Part shown: positions 25,660-36,524 of the stretch, piece by piece
Layout: the number at the start of each line of letters is the position of its first letter
How positions within the stretch are numbered: the first letter of the stretch is position 1
Translations under genes and position numbers: made by a program
From: Psychromonas marina
GTDB lineage: Bacteria; Pseudomonadota; Gammaproteobacteria; Enterobacterales; Psychromonadaceae
Length of the DNA: 64,000 bases
Direction: 5' to 3'
Assembly: GCF_030161115.1 (NCBI RefSeq)
Contig: NZ_BSPQ01000019.1
Coordinates: forward strand, 120,569 to 184,568
Notes under the pieces: model-generated
Seen by the model: the letters and a program-made list of their open reading frames with translations, nothing else
The model's database searches: none
What the model was told of the DNA's origin: nothing

Positions 25660-28347
25660 ATGATGAAAGAGAAAGCTAGCTGGACGAAAACAACTTGTGC
25701 CTATTGTGGCGTTGGCTGTGGAGTCGAAGCTAAAATCAATGCACAAGGTTTACTTGATATTCGTGGTGACAAGGAGCATCCAGCCAATTACGGACAATTA
25801 TGCTCAAAAGGGTTAGCACTGGGTGAAACGGTTAGCCATGAAGGACGATTATTACACCCTAGCATTAACGGAGCAGATACTGATTGGCCTACAGCGCTTG
25901 AACATGTAGCAACACAATTTTCGGAGATCATTAAAGAGCACGGCAAAGATGCGGTCGCTTTTTATGCATCGGGTCAATTATTAACAGAAGATTATTATGT
26001 TGCGAATAAGCTTATGAAAGGCTTTATTGGCAGTGGTAATATCGATACCAACTCACGATTATGTATGTCTTCATCGGTGGTTGGTCACAAACGTGCATTT
26101 GGTTCAGATACAGTACCTATCTGTTATGAAGATTTAGATCATGCAGAGATGGTGGTGATCACCGGTTCAAATTTAGCATGGTGTCATCCGGTTTTATTCC
26201 AACGTTTAAAAGCCGCTAAAAAAGCACGCCCAGAGCTATTTATTGTGGTCATTGACCCTCGCAAAACAGATAGTTGTGCTATTGCAGATCTGCACTTAGC
26301 CATTGAACCAGGTAGCGATGTGGCACTGTTTAATGGGTTATTAAGTTATTTAGCTGAGCATAATAAAATTGATACCGATTATATAAGAAACTATACCGAG
26401 GGTTTTGAGACCACATTAGAAAGTGCGCTTGATGATAATGACGATCCAATACAACTACTTAAAAAGTTAAGCCTTCCAGCTGAACAGTTAGCCACTTTCT
26501 ACCAAAAATTTGCAAGCATAGAAAAAGTAGTCACCATCTATTCACAAGGGGTTAATCAGTCATCGCAAGGCAGTGATAAAGTAAACAGTATATTAAACTG
26601 TCACTTAGCAACAGGTCGAATTGGTAAAGTGGGCATGGGCCCCTTTTCTGTGACCGGACAGCCAAATGCAATGGGTGGTCGAGAAGTAGGCGGATTGGCA
26701 AATACGCTAGCCGCGCACATGGAGTTTGGCGATGAAAACGATCATGCCCTTATCAGTGATTTTTGGAATACCGATAACTTAGCAACAGCACCCGGCCTGA
26801 AAGCCATTGAGCTCTTCGATGCTATTGCAGAGGGAAAAATTAAAGCGGTATGGATAATGGCAACCAACCCTGTGGTGAGCTTACCGAATAGTAACAAAAC
26901 CATCGAAGCGTTAAAAAAGTGTCCGTTAGTGGTGGTTTCTGACTGCATTAAAGATACTGCCACCACTCGCGTGGCCAATGTTTTATTACCCGCTCAAGGA
27001 TGGAGTGAAAAATCAGGCACGGTAACCAACTCAGAACGCCGTATCTCGCGACAACGACGCCTATTACCCACACCAGGCGAGGGTAAAGCCGATTGGTGGA
27101 TTATTAGTGAAGTGGCTAAACGAATGGGGTTTTCTGATGCATTTAATTTCCTCCATGAAGGTGAAGTCTTTGCAGAGTACGCAAAAATGACCACCCTAGG
27201 TAATGAAGATGGTAAAACACGTGATCTCAATTTAATTGGATTAACCCAACTTGATGCCAAAGGTTACGGCAAACTCACCCCACAACAGTGGCCAGTAACA
27301 ACATTGCAAGAAACGATTGTGCATCAACGCATGTTTAGCGATAACCTGTTTTTTACCCCATCCCAAAAAGCTCAGTTTATTGCCGTCACACACGCATTAC
27401 CAAAAGCAGAGTGTAGTGAAGAATACCCATTATTATTAAACAGTGGCCGTATTCGTGACCATTGGCATACCATGACACGCACCGGACTCTCAAGCAGACT
27501 AAGTGCACATATTAGCGAACCTTTTATCAGTATTAATGCTGCAGAAGCACAATATCATCATTTAAAAGATGGCGATTTAGTGGAGATAAATAGTGCAAGC
27601 GGCAGTGCTTTGGTAAGAGCGTCGATATCAGAGGCAATCACCAACAAACAAGCCTTTATGCCGATCCACTGGAATCAAGCTAACGCTAAAAAGGCTAGCG
27701 TTTGTGCTTTGATTACTGCACATACGGATCAAAGTTCAGGGCAACCAGAGTTCAAAGCAACGCCGATTAAAATCGCCAAATGGGTATTTAAAGGTGAGGC
27801 ATTATTACTAAGTCGTCGCAAACTCAAACTTGATCATTTTGATTATTGGATTGAGCAAAAAGTCGCGGACGGTTATCTATATCGACTGGCAGACAAAACA
27901 GCACCAGAGCAGATACAAGAGAAAATACAGCAACTTATCAGCGATAGAAAAGGTAAGAACTTAAATTATTGCACCAGTAATGATGATCAAACACCACTCT
28001 ATCGTTATGCTAATATCCAAGATCAACAAGTGAAATGTGCTTTTGTCGTTTCTGCAAACTTGCAACAACAAGCATTAGATTGGATGCAGCATTTGCTCGA
28101 ACTGCCGTTAGATGTGGATATTGAACGTTCGATGATATCGGGCGTAGTTGAAGGTAAATTAGCACAAGGCAAGATAGTGTGTGCTTGTAAGCAAGTAGGT
28201 GAAAATAGCATTAAAGATGCGATTCAAAATCAAGGCTGTAACAGTGCAGAAAAAGTATCACAATGCACTAGCGCAGGCACAGGTTGTGGCAGTTGTATCC
28301 CTGATATTGAGCAGATGGTTGACGAATACAGACTTGTCTTAAACTAA
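25660..28347 (+). CDS. nasA: Assimilatory nitrate reductase, catalytic subunit
   Basis: 895 residues; reduces nitrate to nitrite in the cytoplasm with a molybdenum bis-MGD cofactor. N-terminal 4Fe-4S ligands are C13, C16, C20 and C48; molybdopterin-binding motifs follow ('MCSSSVVGHKRAFGSD', 'GQPNAMGGREVGGLANTL', 'NSGRIRDHWHTMTRTG'). The C-terminus adds a BFD-like [2Fe-2S] domain ('CACKQVGENSIKDAI', 'GTGCGSCIPDIEQMV'), as in Klebsiella NasA. No twin-arginine signal, so cytosolic. ATG at 25660 or 25663; AAGGA ribosome site fits either. Divergent from the nir operon and sharing its control region. Confidence 0.97.
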   Translation: MMKEKASWTKTTCAYCGVGCGVEAKINAQGLLDIRGDKEHPANYGQLCSKGLALGETVSHEGRLLHPSINGADTDWPTALEHVATQFSEIIKEHGKDAVAFYASGQLLTEDYYVANKLMKGFIGSGNIDTNSRLCMSSSVVGHKRAFGSDTVPICYEDLDHAEMVVITGSNLAWCHPVLFQRLKAAKKARPELFIVVIDPRKTDSCAIADLHLAIEPGSDVALFNGLLSYLAEHNKIDTDYIRNYTEGFETTLESALDDNDDPIQLLKKLSLPAEQLATFYQKFASIEKVVTIYSQGVNQSSQGSDKVNSILNCHLATGRIGKVGMGPFSVTGQPNAMGGREVGGLANTLAAHMEFGDENDHALISDFWNTDNLATAPGLKAIELFDAIAEGKIKAVWIMATNPVVSLPNSNKTIEALKKCPLVVVSDCIKDTATTRVANVLLPAQGWSEKSGTVTNSERRISRQRRLLPTPGEGKADWWIISEVAKRMGFSDAFNFLHEGEVFAEYAKMTTLGNEDGKTRDLNLIGLTQLDAKGYGKLTPQQWPVTTLQETIVHQRMFSDNLFFTPSQKAQFIAVTHALPKAECSEEYPLLLNSGRIRDHWHTMTRTGLSSRLSAHISEPFISINAAEAQYHHLKDGDLVEINSASGSALVRASISEAITNKQAFMPIHWNQANAKKASVCALITAHTDQSSGQPEFKATPIKIAKWVFKGEALLLSRRKLKLDHFDYWIEQKVADGYLYRLADKTAPEQIQEKIQQLISDRKGKNLNYCTSNDDQTPLYRYANIQDQQVKCAFVVSANLQQQALDWMQHLLELPLDVDIERSMISGVVEGKLAQGKIVCACKQVGENSIKDAIQNQGCNSAEKVSQCTSAGTGCGSCIPDIEQMVDEYRLVLN

Positions 28348-28356
28348 ATAGATTGG

Positions 28357-28386
28357 AAGCTAAAGGAGACCCCTTTAGCTTTATTT
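28357..28386 (+). terminator. Terminator after nasA
   Basis: AAGCTAAAGG-AGACC-CCTTTAGCTT stem-loop followed by TATTTCTT, 9 nt past the nasA stop and 9 nt before the stop of the convergent desulfurase gene. Confidence 0.8.
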
Positions 28387-28394
28387 CTTAGCCT

Positions 28395-29645
28395 TTACTC
28401 TTTTAGTAAGCTAATGACCTCTTTTAACGCCTTGATAAAAGCATTCACTTCAGCCAATGTATTATATAAAGACAAAGAAACACGTACTGTACCACTGCAA
28501 TTTAACTGCGAAATAAGTGGCATTGCACAATGACTGCCACTGCGTACCGCAATACCCTGTGCGTCTAATAACATCGCGATATCACTGTGGTGCTCACCTG
28601 CAACCGTAAAACTAATAGCGCCAGATTTTGGGATACCTGCACAAAACACAGATACTTCAGGTATTGCGAGCAGACTACTTTCTGCCACCGCTAATAACAT
28701 CTGTTCGTGCAGCATCAACATTTTACGATCGTAACTATTTAAAAAATCGATGGCCGCCGCTAAACCGATCACGCCAGCAATATTAGGTGTACCCGCTTCA
28801 AACTTAAAAGGTAATTCGTTGTAGATTGTTTCAGAAAAACTAACGCTTTTAATCATCTCCCCACCACCTTGCCAAGGAGGTAAGCTTTCAAGAAGATGTT
28901 GCTTACCGTACAAAACCCCAACACCGGTTGGTGCAAACAGTTTATGCCCTGAAAACAGGTAATAATCACAATCAAGTGTCTGTACATCAACAGGAAGGTG
29001 CGCGACGGCCTGTGCGCCATCGATAATCACCTGCGCATCAACTTGATGTGCTAGCGAAATAATCTCTTCAACCGGATTAATAATACCCAATGCATTAGAG
29101 ATATGAGCAACCGACACAAACTTAGTTTTAGTATTTAGTAACTGCTGAAAAGCAGCTAGATCTAGTTGCTTTTCAGCAGTTAATGGAATTACTTTTAATA
29201 CAATACCAATCGACTCAACGAGCATCTGCCACGGCACAATATTAGCGTGATGCTCAAGGGTACTAATAATCACCTCATCACCACTCTTTAATTGCTTGGC
29301 GAATACATGAGTAAGTAGGTTAAACCCTTCCGTCGTGCCCTTGGTCCAAATAATCTCTTTACTGCTTTTAGCATTGATAAACTGACAAACCGTTTCGCGT
29401 GCAGCTTCAAAAGAGCGTGTTGAGCGAGTACTTAATTGATGACTAGCACGATGTACATTGGCATTATCATTTAAATAATAGTGAGTAATCGCTTCAACGA
29501 CTGCAATCGGTTTCTGAGTAGTAGCAGCATTATCTAGGTAAATTAGAGGATGATCATTTACCTGTTGATCTAAGATAGGGAAATGTTCGCGCAACTCATT
29601 AACTGAAAAGGGTTTATTTTGCATATTATTGTTTACCATTATCAT
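28395..29645 (-). CDS. Cysteine desulfurase, CsdA/SufS class
   Basis: 416 residues, PLP enzyme that takes sulfur from cysteine as a persulfide for Fe-S clusters or thio-cofactors. PLP lysine in 'FSGHKLFAPTGVG', catalytic cysteine in 'VRSGSHCAMPL', N-terminal 'IYLDNAATTQKP'. The group II features ('NVHRASHQLSTRST', C-terminal 'GTVRVSLSLYNT') fit CsdA or SufS. Neither csdE nor suf genes are adjacent, so I give no symbol. It replaces acpS, which usually follows pdxJ. Three in-frame ATGs (29645, 29639, 29624); the last would give the more typical N-terminus and none has a good ribosome site. Confidence 0.9.
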   Translation of the reverse strand: MIMVNNNMQNKPFSVNELREHFPILDQQVNDHPLIYLDNAATTQKPIAVVEAITHYYLNDNANVHRASHQLSTRSTRSFEAARETVCQFINAKSSKEIIWTKGTTEGFNLLTHVFAKQLKSGDEVIISTLEHHANIVPWQMLVESIGIVLKVIPLTAEKQLDLAAFQQLLNTKTKFVSVAHISNALGIINPVEEIISLAHQVDAQVIIDGAQAVAHLPVDVQTLDCDYYLFSGHKLFAPTGVGVLYGKQHLLESLPPWQGGGEMIKSVSFSETIYNELPFKFEAGTPNIAGVIGLAAAIDFLNSYDRKMLMLHEQMLLAVAESSLLAIPEVSVFCAGIPKSGAISFTVAGEHHSDIAMLLDAQGIAVRSGSHCAMPLISQLNCSGTVRVSLSLYNTLAEVNAFIKALKEVISLLKE

Positions 29646-29678
29646 GGCGACTTAAAGGTTAGATACTTCAAAATTGTA

Positions 29679-29791
29679 AATACTCAGTATTAAGATATTT
29701 GCGCCTAAATCAAGGCGAAAAAGCGCAGTTGAGTGGTTTCAATGAGCATTTTTCAACGATGAGTTAGGTGCAAATAGCGACACACTGCGGA
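29679..29791. repeat. Dispersed palindromic element, family B, copy 2
   Basis: Same structure as 19626-19746: outer arms TACTCAG..TTAAGATATTTGCGCCTAA and TTAGGTGCAAATAGC...CTG, inner AAAAGCGCAGTT and the 18-base core AATGAGCATTTTTCAACG. Ends directly at the pdxJ stop codon. Would fold into a long hairpin in the pdxJ message tail. Confidence 0.75.
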
Positions 29792-29792
29792 T

Positions 29793-30530
29793 TTACTGGC
29801 TATTACGCCCCTCTATCATCAGACGTTTCATCTCTGATACCGCAGGGCCGAAACCATCAATAACAGCACGTGCAACGATAGCATGACCGATATTCAGTTC
29901 GATAATTTCAGGCAAAGCAGCAATTGGTTTTACGTTGTGATAATTCAAACCATGACCTGCATTGACTTTAATGCCCGCTTGGCTTGCATAGGTAGCAGCA
30001 GCGGCGATACGAGCAAGTTCAGAAGCTTCAATATCTTCGTTCTCAGCATCAGCATATTGACCCGTATGTAGCTCAATATAAGCCGCACCGGTTTTAATCG
30101 CTGCATCAATTTGAGCATTTTCAGGATCGATAAATAGTGATACTTGGATATTAGCCGCATTTAATCGCTCCACTGCCGATGCGATCTTAGCAAATGAACC
30201 AACCACATCTAAGCCGCCTTCGGTAGTTAACTCTTCACGCTTTTCAGGCACTAAACAAACAAAGGCTGGTTTAGTTTGAATCGCAATATCAACCATCTCG
30301 TCGGTCACAGCCATTTCAAGATTCATACGTGTTTGTAGAGTTTGTGCAAGCACAGCGACATCACGGTCGTTAATGTGGCGTCTATCTTCACGAAGGTGGA
30401 TAGTAATGCCATCTGCACCCGCAGTTTCGGCAATCGCAGCTAAATGAGCCGGCTCAGGATAACAGGTGCCACGTGCGTTACGCAGTGTTGCAATGTGGTC
30501 AATATTAACGCCTAACAATAATTTACTCAT
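29793..30530 (-). CDS. pdxJ: Pyridoxine 5'-phosphate synthase
   Basis: 245 residues; condenses 1-deoxyxylulose 5-phosphate with 3-amino-2-oxopropyl phosphate to pyridoxine 5'-phosphate in vitamin B6 synthesis. TIM-barrel family motifs '[17 protein letters not shown]', '[16 protein letters not shown]', '[10 protein letters not shown]' and '[12 protein letters not shown]' are present. Normal length. 9 nt after recO at the end of the lepA operon, the standard position. Confidence 0.98.
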   Translation of the reverse strand: MSKLLLGVNIDHIATLRNARGTCYPEPAHLAAIAETAGADGITIHLREDRRHINDRDVAVLAQTLQTRMNLEMAVTDEMVDIAIQTKPAFVCLVPEKREELTTEGGLDVVGSFAKIASAVERLNAANIQVSLFIDPENAQIDAAIKTGAAYIELHTGQYADAENEDIEASELARIAAAATYASQAGIKVNAGHGLNYHNVKPIAALPEIIELNIGHAIVARAVIDGFGPAVSEMKRLMIEGRNSQ

Positions 30531-30539
30531 GAACTTCCT

Positions 30540-31244
30540 CTATTTCGCGCCGCTAAACAGTGCGCGACTATGTAATGGTTTGCCACCCAATAGATGGGCT
30601 AATGCTTGGCGACAAAATCGTTTTGCAGCCAGTAAAACTTCAGGGTTGGAAAAGTCACGTTCAGATAATGCCTGAATCTGCTCTCCAGTATAGATATGCT
30701 GTTTATTATGAATGGCTTGTTTCGCAAAAAAACCTGCTTGCTGCTGGTATTGATATTCAAAACCACGCTCAAGTAATTCACCACTATAGATATCCTGCTC
30801 AAAATTAACACCATAACCGAGCGTTTCCAATAGGGTTAACTCAAAATTTCTCAAAGCAGTCTGGGGGCATTCATCTCTCGCAATGGAGATCAGGGTATCT
30901 TGGTAGGTATTAAACAGGCCATCACAGGCCGTTTCAGCCTGCAGTAAACGATATAGCAGTTCGTTAACATACATTGCCATATATAAACGGTTACCGACTA
31001 ATGGCACAACTTGGGTTTTTGCTTCTAATGATTTAACGGTTTTTAATTGGCCACGACCAAAGTAAGTCGCCTGCAATAACGTAAAGGGTTGGGCAGTACC
31101 TCTGCGCATACGTGTGCCACTGCGTCCGCCTTTAAAAATAAGACTGACTTTACCGACATCCTGACAGAAGAGATCCAGTAATTGGCTAGTCTCCCGATAG
31201 GGTCTACGGTGCAGTATAAATGCGTTGTGGCACTCGATTGACAT
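30540..31244 (-). CDS. recO: DNA repair protein RecO
   Basis: 234 residues. RecO anneals complementary strands and with RecR loads RecA on SSB-coated DNA. N-terminal OB-fold ('AFILHRRPYRETSQLLDLF', 'GGRSGTRMRRGTAQPF'), helical middle ('YMAMYVNELLYRLL'), C-terminal 'SRALF'. Between era and pdxJ as usual. A family A palindrome separates it from era, so the operon is interrupted by a likely hairpin here. Confidence 0.96.
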   Translation of the reverse strand: MSIECHNAFILHRRPYRETSQLLDLFCQDVGKVSLIFKGGRSGTRMRRGTAQPFTLLQATYFGRGQLKTVKSLEAKTQVVPLVGNRLYMAMYVNELLYRLLQAETACDGLFNTYQDTLISIARDECPQTALRNFELTLLETLGYGVNFEQDIYSGELLERGFEYQYQQQAGFFAKQAIHNKQHIYTGEQIQALSERDFSNPEVLLAAKRFCRQALAHLLGGKPLHSRALFSGAK

Positions 31245-31251
31245 AATTAAG

Positions 31252-31321
31252 GACAGCGGTTAGCGGTTAGCTATCAGCTGTCAGTTTTCCTGAAGTCTGA
31301 TAGCTGAATGCTAAAAGCTAT
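31252..31321. repeat. Dispersed palindromic element, family A, copy 2
   Basis: GGTTAGCGGTTAGCTATCAG ... CTGATAGCTGAATGCTAAAAGC, an imperfect palindrome filling the era-recO gap. The right end supplies the era stop codon (TAG on the minus strand at 31320-31318). Shares blocks with 7464-7547. Confidence 0.7.
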
Positions 31322-32223
31322 TTACTCGAGTAATCGTCAGAGTAACCTAGGCTGTGTAGAGCACGTAAGTCGTCAGACCAACCTGTCTTCACTTTTACCC
31401 AAACTTCTAAGAATACTTTTGAGTCAAACAACTCTTCCATATCTAGACGCGATTGAGTGCTGATCGCTTTGATTTTTTCACCATTATTACCAATAACCAT
31501 ACGTTTTTGGCCATCACGCTCGACTAAAATAAGAGCATTAATGTGCAACATGCCATTAGCTTGTTGTTTAAACTGCTCAATTTCAACAGTAACAGAATAC
31601 GGTAATTCATCACCTAAAAAGCGCATCAGTTTTTCACGTACAATTTCTGACGCCATGAAACGTGATGAACGGTCTGTTATGTAATCTTCAGGGAAATAGA
31701 ATTCAGACTCAGGTAAAATTTCCTGCGACCATTGACGAATTTTTTCGACGTTATCGCCTTTCTTTGCTGACAACGGCAAAATATGTTTAAAGTTGTAACG
31801 TTTACCTAACTCTTCTAAGTGAGGTAGCAGTAACTCTTTATCTTCAACATTATCAACTTTATTCACCGCAAGAATAACCGGACATTTCAAGTACTTGAAC
31901 TTACTTAATACCATCTCATCATCTTCGTTCCAGTGCGTCCCCTCAACCACGAAAATCACCATTTCTACATCATTAATTGAGCTAGATGCTGCACGGTTCA
32001 TTAAACGGTTAATAGCACGTTTTTCTTCGATATGAAGTCCCGGTGTATCAACGAAAATTGTTTGATAATCACCATCGGTATCGATACCTAAAATACGGTG
32101 ACGCGTTGTTTGTGCTTTACGTGATGTGATACTTACCTTTTGGCCAAGTAGCGCATTGATTAACGTTGATTTACCTACATTAGGACGACCAACAATCGCG
32201 ACTAATCCACATTTCTGTGTCAT
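31318..32223 (-). CDS. era: GTPase Era
   Basis: 301 residues; essential GTPase that binds 16S rRNA near its 3' end during 30S assembly. G1 '[10 protein letters not shown]', G3 'DTPGLH', G4 'NKVD', and C-terminal KH domain with '[21 protein letters not shown]'. Its ATG overlaps the rnc stop by one base (TAATG). The last residues and stop codon lie in a dispersed repeat, so the extreme C-terminus ('SDDYSSK') may have been altered by its insertion. Confidence 0.98.
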   Translation of the reverse strand: MTQKCGLVAIVGRPNVGKSTLINALLGQKVSITSRKAQTTRHRILGIDTDGDYQTIFVDTPGLHIEEKRAINRLMNRAASSSINDVEMVIFVVEGTHWNEDDEMVLSKFKYLKCPVILAVNKVDNVEDKELLLPHLEELGKRYNFKHILPLSAKKGDNVEKIRQWSQEILPESEFYFPEDYITDRSSRFMASEIVREKLMRFLGDELPYSVTVEIEQFKQQANGMLHINALILVERDGQKRMVIGNNGEKIKAISTQSRLDMEELFDSKVFLEVWVKVKTGWSDDLRALHSLGYSDDYSSK

Positions 32224-32915
32224 TATTTCTCTCCCAAAAGTGCAACTAACATTTTTTCTGCTGCGATCTGTTCTGCTTTACGACGACTAGTACCCTGCCC
32301 TTGCACGGTTTCAATACCATCGATAATACATGCCATAGTGAACTGCTGATTGTGCGCTTCACCTTTTATCTCTAATACTTCATAGATTGGCAATGGTTGC
32401 TTACGAGATTGTAGATGCTCTTGTAAACGTGTTTTTGGATCTTTCTGACTAATACCTGGTTTAATGCTATTTAAACGGCTATCAAACCATTTTAAAATTA
32501 GTGCGTTAACCGTATCGATATTTGAATCTAAAAATACCGCGCCAATAATCGCCTCTACGCCATCGGCGATAATAGAATCGCGACGGAAACCGCCACTTTT
32601 CAGTTCACCAGGACCTAAAATCAGGCAATCACCTAGGTTAAATTCACGGCCAACTTCTGCGAGCATTTTTCCACAAACCAGTGTTGCACGCATACGGCTC
32701 AAGTCACCTTCCGTCACTTTTGGAAAGCGCAGGTAAAGATCAGTAGAGATAGCAAAGCTTAGAATTGAATCACCTAAAAACTCTAAGCGTTCATTGTGCG
32801 CGCCTAGTGCACTTCGATGCGTCAATGCTTGTTGCAATAAATCAAAGTTAGTAAAGTGATAAGCGATACGTTTTTCAAGGCGTTTTAATTCTAGTTCTTT
32901 CATATTTTCATTCAT
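32223..32915 (-). CDS. rnc: Ribonuclease III
   Basis: 230 residues; double-strand-specific endoribonuclease for rRNA and mRNA processing. RNase III signature '[11 protein letters not shown]', second metal-site segment '[14 protein letters not shown]', then a C-terminal dsRNA-binding domain (about 155-225, '[16 protein letters not shown]'). ATG overlaps lepB stop (ATGA); a second in-frame ATG at 32903 would remove four residues. Confidence 0.98.
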   Translation of the reverse strand: MNENMKELELKRLEKRIAYHFTNFDLLQQALTHRSALGAHNERLEFLGDSILSFAISTDLYLRFPKVTEGDLSRMRATLVCGKMLAEVGREFNLGDCLILGPGELKSGGFRRDSIIADGVEAIIGAVFLDSNIDTVNALILKWFDSRLNSIKPGISQKDPKTRLQEHLQSRKQPLPIYEVLEIKGEAHNQQFTMACIIDGIETVQGQGTSRRKAEQIAAEKMLVALLGEK

Positions 32916-33832
32916 TTGATAGCTCCAATACGGTCAAAACGTACTGCGCTTGGTACCCATGTTGGTAATAAACCATTCGCATCGCGATAGAACTCAAAGC
33001 TAATCCAAGTTGCTACGGCTTTACCCACTAAGTTTTGCTCTGGAACGAATCCCCAATAACGGCTATCTTTACTGTTATCGCGGTTATCGCCCATCATGAA
33101 GTAATTACCTTCAGGTACTATCCACTCATAAGAATAGGTTTTCACGTCTGTCTGTTGATAATAATATCCGGTGTGATCACGGCGATTAGGATTAACGATA
33201 ACTTGATGAGCAACCTCACCTAAAATCTCACTGTAAACATGCATGACAGCTTCTTCATCGGTGAATTTCTCTTCACCTAAAAATTGCATATCAAGGGCTT
33301 TGTAATTGCCACAGTTTTCTGTTTCACAAGCAGGTACAAGGTACAACTGCTTATCTTTATAGACAATTTTATCGCCCGGTAAACCGACAACACGTTTGAT
33401 GAAGTCTACACGCTGATCTTCAGGGTATTTAAATACCGCAACATCACCACGCTTAGGCTCACCGATAGGAATCAATTTATTCTGCCATACAGGTTCTTTC
33501 ACGCCGTAAGAAAACTTCTCTACAAGAATAAAGTCACCAATCAATAGGGTTGGCATCATCGAACCCGATGGAATTTGAAACGGTTCATATAAGAATGAGC
33601 GTAATACAAATACCACTGCGATCACAGGGAACAGCGAACGTGCGTTTTCAATAATTACATTTTCAGGGTGAATTTTAGCTAATGTTTGCTCATCCAGACC
33701 TGATTCAGTTTGCTCTTGTGCAGCTTGGCGTGCAGCTTTACGGGCAGGACCCCATTTTAGCTTATCAATAACCCAAACAATGCCTGTTACAAAAGTTAAA
33801 ATAACCAATATTAATGCAAACGTATTTGCCAT
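32912..33832 (-). CDS. lepB: Signal peptidase I
   Basis: 306 residues; inner-membrane serine peptidase that removes signal peptides of exported proteins. Two N-terminal membrane segments (about 4-22 and 66-82), catalytic S91 in '[10 protein letters not shown]' and K146 in '[13 protein letters not shown]', box '[17 protein letters not shown]'. Close to E. coli (324). Second gene of the lepA operon, with a hairpin in the 94-nt lepA-lepB gap. Confidence 0.98.
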   Translation of the reverse strand: MANTFALILVILTFVTGIVWVIDKLKWGPARKAARQAAQEQTESGLDEQTLAKIHPENVIIENARSLFPVIAVVFVLRSFLYEPFQIPSGSMMPTLLIGDFILVEKFSYGVKEPVWQNKLIPIGEPKRGDVAVFKYPEDQRVDFIKRVVGLPGDKIVYKDKQLYLVPACETENCGNYKALDMQFLGEEKFTDEEAVMHVYSEILGEVAHQVIVNPNRRDHTGYYYQQTDVKTYSYEWIVPEGNYFMMGDNRDNSKDSRYWGFVPEQNLVGKAVATWISFEFYRDANGLLPTWVPSAVRFDRIGAIK

Positions 33833-33897
33833 CTTTTTTTCCTAATATGTAAAACACAAAATGCGCTGATAATAATCAACGCATTATTCATTTCTTC

Positions 33898-33921
33898 AAA
33901 AAGGCGGGGCTTTCGCCCCAC
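33898..33921 (-). terminator. Terminator/attenuator between lepA and lepB
   Basis: On the minus strand GTGGGGC-GAAA-GCCCCGC followed by CTTTTT: a 7-bp GC stem with a GNRA tetraloop and a short T-run, right after the lepA stop. Probably a partial terminator lowering lepB-era expression relative to lepA. Confidence 0.65.
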
Positions 33922-33926
33922 TTCAA

Positions 33927-35723
33927 TTACTTATCTTTACCGATATGTAATACAGCTAAAAACGCTTCTTGTGGAATGTCTACATTACCAACCGACTTCA
34001 TACGTTTTTTACCTTCTTTCTGTTTCTTCAACAGTTTTTTCTTACGGCTAATATCACCACCGTAACATTTTGCTAATACATTTTTAGTCAACTGTTTAAC
34101 CGTTGAACGGGCAATGATTTTACTGCCAATCGCGGCTTGTATTGCAATATTAAACATTTGACGAGGAATCAGCTCTTTCATTTTTTCAACTAAGTCACGA
34201 CCGTAATTTTCTGAATTGGCACGATGGGTAATTAACGCAAGTGCATCAACACGATCACCATTAATTAATACATCAACACGTACCATGTCTGCTGGTTCAA
34301 ATTTAATAAAGTTATATTCAAGTGACGCATAACCACGACTGGTTGATTTTAGACGGTCAAAGAAGTCCATCACAACTTCACCCATTGGGATATGGTAAGT
34401 CAGTGCAACTTGGTTACCGTGATAAACCATACTCGTTTGTATACCGCGTTTTTCGATACATAGGGTAATTACGTTACCTAAGTATGCTTGTGGTACCAGC
34501 ATATTACACTCAGCGATTGGCTCGCGAATCTCAAGAATATCATTAACAGCCGGTAATTTTGCGGGGCTATCAACGTACTGAACTTCACCGTCAGTCTTTT
34601 CAACTTCATAAATTACCGTTGGTGCAGTGGTAATAAGATCAATATCGTATTCACGCTCTAAACGCTCTTGAATAATCTCCATGTGCAATAGACCAAGGAA
34701 ACCACAACGGAAACCAAAACCTAATGCCGATGAGTTTTCTGGTTCAAAAAACAGTGATGCGTCATTGATGCTTAATTTAGCTAAGGCATCACGGAAGTTT
34801 TCATAATCATCAGAGCTAACCGGGAAAAGGCCCGCGTAAACCTGTGGTGTAACGCGTTTAAAACCGCCTAATGCTTCTTCAGCAGGGTTATTAACTGTCG
34901 TTAACGTATCACCTACTGGTGCACCTAGAATTTCTTTAATACCGGCGATAACGTAACCTACTTCGCCTGCTTTAAGAATACCCGTTTCTAACTGTTTTGG
35001 AGTAAAGTAGCCCACTTTACTTACAAGATGAACGCCATCTGTCGACATCACTTTCATCTTATCGCCAACTTTAATTTGGCCATGTTTAATACGTACTAAT
35101 GAAACAACACCTTGGTAGCTATCAAACCATGAATCGATAATCAGTGCTTGTAGTGGTCCATCAGGATCACCCTCTGGCGCAGGGACCGCACGTACAATTT
35201 CTTCTAATACGAGATCAATACCAAGACCTGTTTTAGCTGAACAACGTACTGCTTCAGTTGCGTCAATGCCGATAATATCTTCAATCTCTTCAGCAACACG
35301 CTCAGGTTCAGCCGCTGGTAAATCAATCTTGTTTAAGATTGGCACAACCTCAAGATTCATATCAAGTGCTGTGTAACAGTTAGCAAGCGTTTGCGCTTCT
35401 ACGCCTTGTCCTGCATCTACAACTAATAATGCACCTTCACAAGCGGCCAATGAACGAGATACCTCATAGGAGAAATCTACGTGTCCTGGCGTATCGATAA
35501 AGTTAAGTTGGTAAGTTTCGCCATCGTTAGCTTTATAATCAAGGGTGACACTTTGTGCCTTGATAGTAATACCACGTTCACGTTCGATATCCATAGAATC
35601 ACATACTTGAGATTCCATTTCACGGTCACTTAAACCACCACAAGTACTTATTAAGCGGTCAGATAGTGTTGATTTACCATGGTCGATATGGGCGATGATT
35701 GAGAAGTTACGAATATTTTTCAT
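33927..35723 (-). CDS. lepA: Elongation factor 4 (LepA)
   Basis: 598 residues; ribosomal GTPase that helps translation initiation/back-translocation. G1 '[14 protein letters not shown]', G2 '[10 protein letters not shown]', G3 'DTPGHVDF', G4 'NKID', and the LepA-specific C-terminal domain ('[24 protein letters not shown]'). Full length. First gene of the lepA-lepB-rnc-era-recO-pdxJ operon. Confidence 0.99.
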   Translation of the reverse strand: MKNIRNFSIIAHIDHGKSTLSDRLISTCGGLSDREMESQVCDSMDIERERGITIKAQSVTLDYKANDGETYQLNFIDTPGHVDFSYEVSRSLAACEGALLVVDAGQGVEAQTLANCYTALDMNLEVVPILNKIDLPAAEPERVAEEIEDIIGIDATEAVRCSAKTGLGIDLVLEEIVRAVPAPEGDPDGPLQALIIDSWFDSYQGVVSLVRIKHGQIKVGDKMKVMSTDGVHLVSKVGYFTPKQLETGILKAGEVGYVIAGIKEILGAPVGDTLTTVNNPAEEALGGFKRVTPQVYAGLFPVSSDDYENFRDALAKLSINDASLFFEPENSSALGFGFRCGFLGLLHMEIIQERLEREYDIDLITTAPTVIYEVEKTDGEVQYVDSPAKLPAVNDILEIREPIAECNMLVPQAYLGNVITLCIEKRGIQTSMVYHGNQVALTYHIPMGEVVMDFFDRLKSTSRGYASLEYNFIKFEPADMVRVDVLINGDRVDALALITHRANSENYGRDLVEKMKELIPRQMFNIAIQAAIGSKIIARSTVKQLTKNVLAKCYGGDISRKKKLLKKQKEGKKRMKSVGNVDIPQEAFLAVLHIGKDK

Positions 35724-36524
35724 TAAACGGTTAATACCTTAAATAGAGGGTGTTGATACACATACCTAAAACACCTAGATAAAATAAGAGGCTTGGGTAT
35801 AGATTTAGTCGGCATTCTAGCGAATTTGTGGTCAGATAACCATCTTTAAAAAATCGTAAAAAATATAAACTGAACACGACTTCAATGACGATAAGTCACA
35901 ACATTATCTATACAGGTGATTTAATCGCAATGTTGCTCACCAAGGATTTAATGAGATAGGTAAAATATAACGGCGAGGCAATCGAGGCTTTAGAAGAAAA
36001 TGATAACCAAATTCAGTCTATGATCCACAAAAAAACATAAAACTTTTAAATTACATAAATAATATCACCAATCGATTACCCTTATAAACCAGTAATCCAA
36101 CCTCTGTTTTATTTTTTATAACGTGCTTATTTAAAACGGCAATATAAAATAAAGCATACTAATTGAAAGAAAAACAAGAAAGTAAAAACATTCTAACTGA
36201 AGAATTCATCCACCATCAAAAAGCAGATAAGTGTTTCATTCCTACCCATTAATGAATATGAACAATAAAACAGCAAATATTGAATACAGTTTAATCGTGT
36301 TCTGTTTCACAAAATAGAGTTGTTAATAGGTTATATAAATCTCATTTTGTTAAAGAAGTTAACGTAACTACAGAAATTAGCTTACAATATGCTTTGCTTT
36401 TTTAGGGATGATTAAAGAGTAGGCAAATTGCTCTTGTGCTGATTCTGTTAGCGACTAGCCCCCTAAAATTGTTGATTTAGTAATTCCTATCAATATTACA
36501 CTTTACCTTTGAGGTTATTTTATT
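35724..36524. other. 801-bp gene-free spacer upstream of lepA and the RRM gene
   Basis: Very AT-rich. It must carry the lepA and RRM-protein promoters. I see no gene. Short in-frame scraps around 35940-36038 (one reads 'YNGEAIEALEENDNQIQSM..' to a stop) might be the eroded end of a lost gene, but no start or family is recognisable. Confidence 0.5.

Noticed and set aside
30540..30814. Overlapping plus- and minus-strand frames within recO
   Set aside because: Shadows of recO, which is intact and in its standard operon position.
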